Assembly: GCF_009828095.1 (NCBI RefSeq)
Contig: NZ_WTYP01000001.1
Location: 682,001 to 746,000 of the forward strand
DNA: 64,000 nt
Direction of reading: 5' to 3'
Source of the DNA: Pontixanthobacter luteolus
GTDB lineage: Bacteria; Pseudomonadota; Alphaproteobacteria; Sphingomonadales; Sphingomonadaceae
In this document: positions 59,528-64,000 of the stretch, piece after piece
Layout: every line of letters starts with the position of its first letter
Numbering within the stretch: the stretch's first letter is position 1
Made by a program: the position numbers and the translations under genes
The notes under the pieces: model-generated
Seen by the model: the letters and a program-made list of their open reading frames with translations, nothing else
Database searches by the model: none
Told to the model about the DNA's origin: nothing

Positions 59528-61129
59528 ATGTTGGGAGCCATGCAGGACTGGACCATGCGGATCACACACGTGATCGATCACGCTGCGCGTGAGGCAGGGG
59601 ACCGCGAAATCGTGTCGCGTTGGGCAGATGGCAGCGAGACGCGAACGAACTGGTCCGCTGTCCGCACCGATGCGTTGAAGATGGCGCAGGCGCTGCAAGC
59701 GCTCGGCCTGCAAAAGGGTGACAAGGTCGCCAGCATGGCGATGAACCATTCGCGCCACCTGGTCAGCTGGTACGGCGTCGCCGGAATGGGCGGCGTGCTG
59801 CACACGGTAAATCCGCGTTTGTTCGACGACCAGCTGGAATACATCGTCAATCACGCCGAAGATAAAGTGCTGATCTACGATGCAGCGTTCCAGCCCATTG
59901 TCGACCGGATGAAGGATCGCTGGACCACCGTCGAACATTACATCTGCTTTGATTCAGGTGAACATGCCCCGGCTTTTGAAGACTGGATCGCAGAGCAGGA
60001 CGGCGATTTCCAATGGGTCATGGGTGATGAACGCGACCCGTGCATGATCTGTTACACCAGCGGGACAACCGGCAACCCCAAGGGTGTGCAGTATGAACAC
60101 CGCTCGACAACCCTTCACGCACTCGCAGGCCTGCAACCCTCGACCTTCAATTTCAGCGCGTCTTCGGTGATGCTGCCGGTCGTGCCGATGTTCCACGCGG
60201 CCAGCTGGGGTCTGCCCTATGCCGGCGCAATGGCAGGGATCAAATTCGTGTTCTCTGCCGTAAACGATCCGGCTGTGCTGCATGAATTGATGGAACGCGA
60301 AGGGGTGACCGACAGCGCCGGTGTGCCGACCGTGTGGCTGGCCCATTTCCAGTATTGCGATGCGCAGGGGATCGATCTGCCAAAATTGAAAGCGGCCACG
60401 ATTGGCGGTTCTGCCTGTCCGCGCTTCATGATCGAACGGCTGATGAAGAACGGCACCCGCGTGCAGCATGCATGGGGGATGACCGAGACCAGCCCGATCG
60501 GTACGGTTGGCGGCCCGACGCATGATTGGGACCAGCTGACTTTCGACGAGAAGGTCGACAAGACCGCGATGCAGGGCCGCCCGATTTTCGGCGTGGAACT
60601 GCGTACGGTGGATCTGGACGACACGACCACCGAATTGCCGCGCGACGGGAAGACTTCTGGTGCGCTGCAAATTCGCGGCCCGTGGGTTGTAAAGCGCTAT
60701 TATAAGGCGGAAGAAGACGCGGCGAGCCCTGAGGGCTGGTTCGACACCGGCGATGTGGGCATCATCCATCCGGACGGAACGCTGCAACTGACCGACCGCA
60801 CCAAGGACGTGATCAAGTCCGGCGGTGAATGGATCAGCTCGGTCGAGCTTGAAAACGCCGCCGTTGGCCATCCCGACGTTGCCGAGGCCGCCTGTATCGG
60901 TATGCCGCATCCGAAATGGGATGAACGGCCAGTGCTGTTCGTGGTCCGCAATAGCGGCTCTGACGTTTCGGCCGACGACATCCTCGGGCATCTGGAGGGG
61001 CAGATCGCCAAATGGTGGATGCCCGATGCGATCGAATTCGTGGACGATATCCCGCACACCGCAACCGGCAAGATCAGCAAGAAAGACCTGCGTGACCGCT
61101 TCAGCGATTACAAACTGGCCGACGCTTGA
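59528..61129 (+). CDS. Fatty acyl-CoA ligase (AMP-forming, AlkK/FadD-like)
   Basis: 533 residues from the ATG at 59528, chosen because GGAGAG lies seven bases upstream and MLGAMQDW resembles homologue starts; an ATG at 59495 is possible. The AMP-binding motif [25 protein letters not shown] and the C-terminal lysine motif [10 protein letters not shown] are present. It activates medium- or long-chain fatty acids with CoA. The following pseudouridine synthase starts three bases later. Confidence 0.92.
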   Translation: MLGAMQDWTMRITHVIDHAAREAGDREIVSRWADGSETRTNWSAVRTDALKMAQALQALGLQKGDKVASMAMNHSRHLVSWYGVAGMGGVLHTVNPRLFDDQLEYIVNHAEDKVLIYDAAFQPIVDRMKDRWTTVEHYICFDSGEHAPAFEDWIAEQDGDFQWVMGDERDPCMICYTSGTTGNPKGVQYEHRSTTLHALAGLQPSTFNFSASSVMLPVVPMFHAASWGLPYAGAMAGIKFVFSAVNDPAVLHELMEREGVTDSAGVPTVWLAHFQYCDAQGIDLPKLKAATIGGSACPRFMIERLMKNGTRVQHAWGMTETSPIGTVGGPTHDWDQLTFDEKVDKTAMQGRPIFGVELRTVDLDDTTTELPRDGKTSGALQIRGPWVVKRYYKAEEDAASPEGWFDTGDVGIIHPDGTLQLTDRTKDVIKSGGEWISSVELENAAVGHPDVAEAACIGMPHPKWDERPVLFVVRNSGSDVSADDILGHLEGQIAKWWMPDAIEFVDDIPHTATGKISKKDLRDRFSDYKLADA

Positions 61130-61132
61130 CGC

Positions 61133-61678
61133 GTGAGTAAGCTTATCCTGTTGAACAAGCCGTTCGGTGTGCTTTCGCAGTTCACCGGCGGCAAGGATGG
61201 CGTGGATGACACGCTGGCGCATCTGGTCGATGTGCCGGACGTGTATCCGGCGGGGCGGCTGGACAAGGAGAGCGAAGGGTTGCTGCTGCTGACTGATGAC
61301 GGGCGGCTGCAGGCACGTATCGCAGAGCCGCGATACCGGGTGGAAAAAACCTATCTCGCGCAGGTGGAGGGGGAGCCTGACGAGGCGGCTCTTGCGGCTC
61401 TGCGAAGCGGGGTCATGCTGAAAGACGGGATGACAAAGCCGGCAAAGGTGGAGCGGATTGATCCGCCAATTCTGTGGGACCGCGACCCGCCAATCCGGGT
61501 GCGCAAGAATGTCCCCGACAGCTGGATATCGCTGACCATCTCGGAAGGCAGGAACCGCCAGGTCCGGCGGATGACAGCGGCTGCAGGATTGCCTACGCTG
61601 CGTCTTGTCCGTTGGAGCGTTCGCGAATGGACCGTCGAGGGTCTCGCCCCCGGCGAATGGCGTGAATTGCAGGTTTGA
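61133..61678 (+). CDS. RsuA/RluE-family pseudouridine synthase
   Basis: 181 residues from GTG at 61133. It isomerises uridine in rRNA. The catalytic Asp is in GRLDKESEGLLLLTDDG, with NKPFGVLSQF at the start and ISEGRNRQVRRMTAA late. The compact length without an S4 domain suggests the RluE-like type (23S rRNA). It is three bases after the acyl-CoA ligase and followed by a DUF1330 gene. Confidence 0.92.
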   Translation: MSKLILLNKPFGVLSQFTGGKDGVDDTLAHLVDVPDVYPAGRLDKESEGLLLLTDDGRLQARIAEPRYRVEKTYLAQVEGEPDEAALAALRSGVMLKDGMTKPAKVERIDPPILWDRDPPIRVRKNVPDSWISLTISEGRNRQVRRMTAAAGLPTLRLVRWSVREWTVEGLAPGEWRELQV

Positions 61679-61689
61679 GGAGACCCGAC

Positions 61690-62121
61690 ATGGCACATTA
61701 CATCGACCCCACCAAAACCGGCTTTCAGGCATTCAAGGAACTGGCGCGGGATGAGCCGATCGAAATGCTCAACCTGCTGCTGTTTCGCGAAAAGGCGGAA
61801 TATCCTGAAGGTCACGAACATGCGGGGAAAGGCTGGTCGGGCCGCCGTGCTTATGAGGAATATGGCAAGACCAGCGGTCCGATATTTCGCCGGGTCGGCG
61901 GCAGCATCGTCTGGCGGGGCACATTTCAGGCGATGGTGACAGGCCCTGAAAGCCGTGAATGGCACGACGGATTTGTTGCGCGCTACCCCAACAGCGCCGC
62001 CTTCTTCGAAATGATCAAGGACCCGGAATATCAGCTGGCGGTAGCAAACCGCACGGCGGCACTCGTCGACAGCCGCCTGATCCGCTTCAAACCAGGCACA
62101 GCGGGTGAGGGGTTCGGGTGA
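61690..62121 (+). CDS. DUF1330-like small protein
   Basis: 143 residues from the ATG at 61690, preceded by GAGGAG. The middle ARDEPIEMLNLLLFREKAEY and FVARYPNSAAFFEMIKDPEY match the dimeric ferredoxin-like DUF1330 fold. Function unknown; probably a small soluble enzyme or binding protein. It starts 11 bases after the pseudouridine synthase stop. Confidence 0.85.
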   Translation: MAHYIDPTKTGFQAFKELARDEPIEMLNLLLFREKAEYPEGHEHAGKGWSGRRAYEEYGKTSGPIFRRVGGSIVWRGTFQAMVTGPESREWHDGFVARYPNSAAFFEMIKDPEYQLAVANRTAALVDSRLIRFKPGTAGEGFG

Positions 62122-62160
62122 CGAGTGAAGTCGCTTCGCAGTAACGCGTAACCGCAACCC

Positions 62161-63243
62161 TCAAAGCAACCGCATCTGTCCGCCGGTTTCCGGCCGTCTG
62201 AAAGCGGAGCAGTCCAGTTCCAGTTTGGCGCCGCTGATGCCAGCCTTCTTGCAGGCAATGCGAAAGCGGGTGCGTAGCAGGTCAGCCCATACGCCGCTGG
62301 GTTTCATCCGGGTAAAGAATTCGGGATCGTTATCGCGGCCTGCGCCGTTCTTGGAGCGGATCGAGCGGACGATGCTCATCACTTTGCCCGCGCGGTCGGG
62401 GTAATGCACACCGAGCCATTCGCGGAACAGCGGAGCGACCTCGTGCGGCAAACGCAGCGGTATCCAGCCGGCCGACTGGACACCCAGCGATCCTGCGCGT
62501 TCGATGATGCTTTCCATGAATTCGTCGGTGATTGCCGGGATGACCGGGCTTACCGAACAATGGGTTGGCACGCCCGCCTGTTCAAGCGTGCCGAGGGCCG
62601 CCAGCCGTTTCATGGGGGCCGCCGCGCGAGGTTCCAGCAGGCCGGACAGTTTCGGGTCAAGAGAGGTCACCGAAATCGACACTGCCACCAGCTTGTGCCG
62701 CGCCATTTCGGCCAGAATGTCCAGATCGCGCAACACTCGGTCGCTTTTGGTCGTGATCGTCACCGGATGCCGCGCGTCGAGGCAGATTTCCAGCACCTCC
62801 CGTGTGATCCGGTACCTGTTTTCGATCGGTTGGTAGGGATCGGTGTTAGTCCCCATCGCGATCCATTGCGGCTTGTATCTGGGCTTTGCCAAAGTTTCCC
62901 TTAGCAGCCTGGCCGCATCGGGTTTGGCAAACAGTCTGGTTTCGAAATCCAGACCCGGCGACAGGTCGTGATAGGCGTGGGTAGGGCGGGCAAAGCAATA
63001 CACGCAGCCGTGCTCGCAGCCGCGATAGGCGTTGATCGACCGGTCGAAGGGAATGTCGGGCGAACTGTTGAAGCTGAGGATCGTCTTGGGAAATTCCTCG
63101 GTCACGGTGGTGCGCAGCTTTACCGGCGGCCCGTCGAGCGTCTCCACCGCGTCGCGCCAGTCACCGTCGGTTTCGCGCTGTGCCAGACCGAACCGCTGCG
63201 GGACGAGCGCCGATTGCGCACCTCTGCCTTTGGTGTATTCCAT
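62161..63243 (-). CDS. PA0069-type radical SAM protein (spore-photoproduct-lyase-like)
   Basis: 360 residues. The iron-sulphur motif C-x3-C-x2-C is in RGCEHGCVYCFARPTH, followed by DTPYQ-like NTDPYQPIE and TTKSDRVLRDLDIL. These place it in the PA0069/Rv2578c family related to spore photoproduct lyase. A LexA-type box lies six bases upstream of the start, suggesting SOS control and a role in DNA-damage response. The chemistry and substrate are not established. Confidence 0.9.
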   Translation of the reverse strand: MEYTKGRGAQSALVPQRFGLAQRETDGDWRDAVETLDGPPVKLRTTVTEEFPKTILSFNSSPDIPFDRSINAYRGCEHGCVYCFARPTHAYHDLSPGLDFETRLFAKPDAARLLRETLAKPRYKPQWIAMGTNTDPYQPIENRYRITREVLEICLDARHPVTITTKSDRVLRDLDILAEMARHKLVAVSISVTSLDPKLSGLLEPRAAAPMKRLAALGTLEQAGVPTHCSVSPVIPAITDEFMESIIERAGSLGVQSAGWIPLRLPHEVAPLFREWLGVHYPDRAGKVMSIVRSIRSKNGAGRDNDPEFFTRMKPSGVWADLLRTRFRIACKKAGISGAKLELDCSAFRRPETGGQMRLL

Positions 63244-63248
63244 TACTG

Positions 63249-63263
63249 GAACATACAGAGAAC
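63249..63263 (-). promoter_or_regulatory. Alphaproteobacterial LexA box
   Basis: GAAC-N7-GAAC (GAAC at 63249-63252 and 63260-63263) equals GTTC-N7-GTTC on the minus strand, the LexA site described for alphaproteobacteria. It lies immediately before the radical SAM start, a position where bound LexA would block expression until DNA damage. Confidence 0.75.
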
Positions 63264-63524
63264 AAAGCGGGTTGTCGATCTGGATCAGTCAAAGCGCGGT
63301 CGAATGTCCGCTCTCAGGCATTTGCTCAAAATCAGCGATTGGCCAGTGATGGGGTGGTTTTGCGACTGTCCAGTTTTGGAATTAAACACGGAGAAAGCAG
63401 ACGCTATCGCACTCAGACTGTTATGACTGCAAACGACCCAAGATCAGCCATGAGCTCCCGTCACTTTGATTGCCAAGATCGGCCGCAGTTTGCGTTGCCT
63501 CCTTAAGATGACCGCGTTGCAGGG

Positions 63525-64000
63525 CTAAACTGCTGGCTGAACATTCTTGCGCAGCGGCACGTTCCAGTCGTTGAGCGTTGCCGCGCGCCAGGTCCATTCC
63601 AGCGGCCCGTAGCGGAATTGGGTATACCACCAATGCGCGAACAAGATCTGCAAACCGAAGAAGACGATGGCGAGCACGATTCGCGTTTGCGTGTCCCACA
63701 CCTCGGCCATTCCCAGACCGAACTGATAGAGGATGGGAACGGCGACAAAGGAATGCGCGACATAAAGCGTGAGTGTCATCCGGCCGGGCCCCCTGAACAG
63801 GCCAACAATCGACTGCATTGGAGAATTCCACAGGAGCGCCAGAAGTCCGATCTGCGCCGTTATGGCGCTGATCCCTATCCACTGGAAGAGGATTGCGCGC
63901 TCGGTAAAGGATCCGATCGCAAACTCTGCGCCTGATGGTGATCCAGGCACCATCGGCTTCACGATGAAGTCGAGGATCGCGAAGATGGTGCCGCCAATCA
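63525..64000 (-). CDS. DUF418 membrane protein, C-terminal part
   Basis: The reading frame is open from the right edge to a stop at 63525, about 158 residues. It shows hydrophobic segments and the DUF418 C-terminal motifs GRMTLTLYVAHSF and YGPLEWTWRAAT. The N-terminal membrane half is outside the window. The function of the family is not known with certainty. Confidence 0.85.
   Translation of the reverse strand, partial: IGGTIFAILDFIVKPMVPGSPSGAEFAIGSFTERAILFQWIGISAITAQIGLLALLWNSPMQSIVGLFRGPGRMTLTLYVAHSFVAVPILYQFGLGMAEVWDTQTRIVLAIVFFGLQILFAHWWYTQFRYGPLEWTWRAATLNDWNVPLRKNVQPAV

Noticed and set aside
59954-61732. 592-residue open frame on the minus strand
   Set aside because: Antisense to the acyl-CoA ligase and pseudouridine synthase genes; its composition is that of a shadow frame.

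Overview
The window looks like chromosomal DNA of a high-GC alphaproteobacterium, most likely Sphingomonadales (Erythrobacteraceae-like). Several things point there: the bamD/recN/ligA neighbourhood, a sdhCDA block, a fused single-permease LolC/E-type gene followed by lolD, a two-subunit 2-oxoacid:ferredoxin oxidoreductase, and an alphaproteobacterial-type LexA box (GAAC-N7-GAAC) before a radical SAM gene. The assignment rests on gene content and protein style recalled from memory; no search was run.

Layout. 1-6.8 kb: the end of a PHA synthase gene (minus strand), then two tandem paralogous PAS-GGDEF-EAL-PilZ proteins. 6.8-8.7 kb: lepA. 8.7-12.1 kb: an accessory spot with a lower-GC two-gene module (a DUF4365 nuclease-fold-like protein and an unknown 405-residue partner), a 540-base hairpin-rich non-coding stretch carrying a transposon-end-like motif, and a terminase-small-subunit-like gene. 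12.1-20.1 kb: bamD, recN and ligA, with an orphan secretin and a secreted subtilase lying between bamD and recN. 20.1-26.3 kb: membrane protein, CinA-like protein, SDR and sterol-desaturase-family genes, then a tightly overlapping minus-strand chain of SDR, B3-type metallo-beta-lactamase lipoprotein, prmA and a DUF2459 protein. 26.4-29.6 kb: sdhC-sdhD-sdhA with no sdhB following. 29.7-31.7 kb: a BlaI/BlaR1-like pair with two operator-like dyads 21 bp apart and a strong terminator. 31.8-35.6 kb: secreted hypothetical, YpfJ-type metallopeptidase, 3-hydroxybutyrate dehydrogenase and M28 lipoprotein peptidase. 35.8-39.3 kb: guaB, an rsmB-type gene and a TPR protein. 39.3-40.8 kb: rppH and an HSL-family esterase (minus). 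41-48.9 kb: korAB, a membrane hydrolase, photolyase, CFA synthase and a serine hydrolase. 48.9-51.6 kb: PilZ protein, SDR and purF (minus). 51.7-61.7 kb: lolC/E-lolD, small proteins, glutathione peroxidase, dnaE, a fatty acyl-CoA ligase and a pseudouridine synthase. 61.7-64 kb: a DUF1330 protein, a PA0069-type radical SAM protein behind a LexA box, and the C-terminal part of a DUF418 membrane protein.

Functional links. PHA synthase and 3-hydroxybutyrate dehydrogenase belong to polyhydroxybutyrate turnover. Three proteins carry PilZ domains and two of these also carry c-di-GMP synthesis and degradation domains. DNA replication and repair is well represented (recN, ligA, dnaE, photolyase, LexA-controlled radical SAM). 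BamD, LolC/E-D, the secretin and the lipoproteins concern the outer membrane. The best candidate for an undescribed system is the DUF4365 plus 405-residue pair at 8790-10528.
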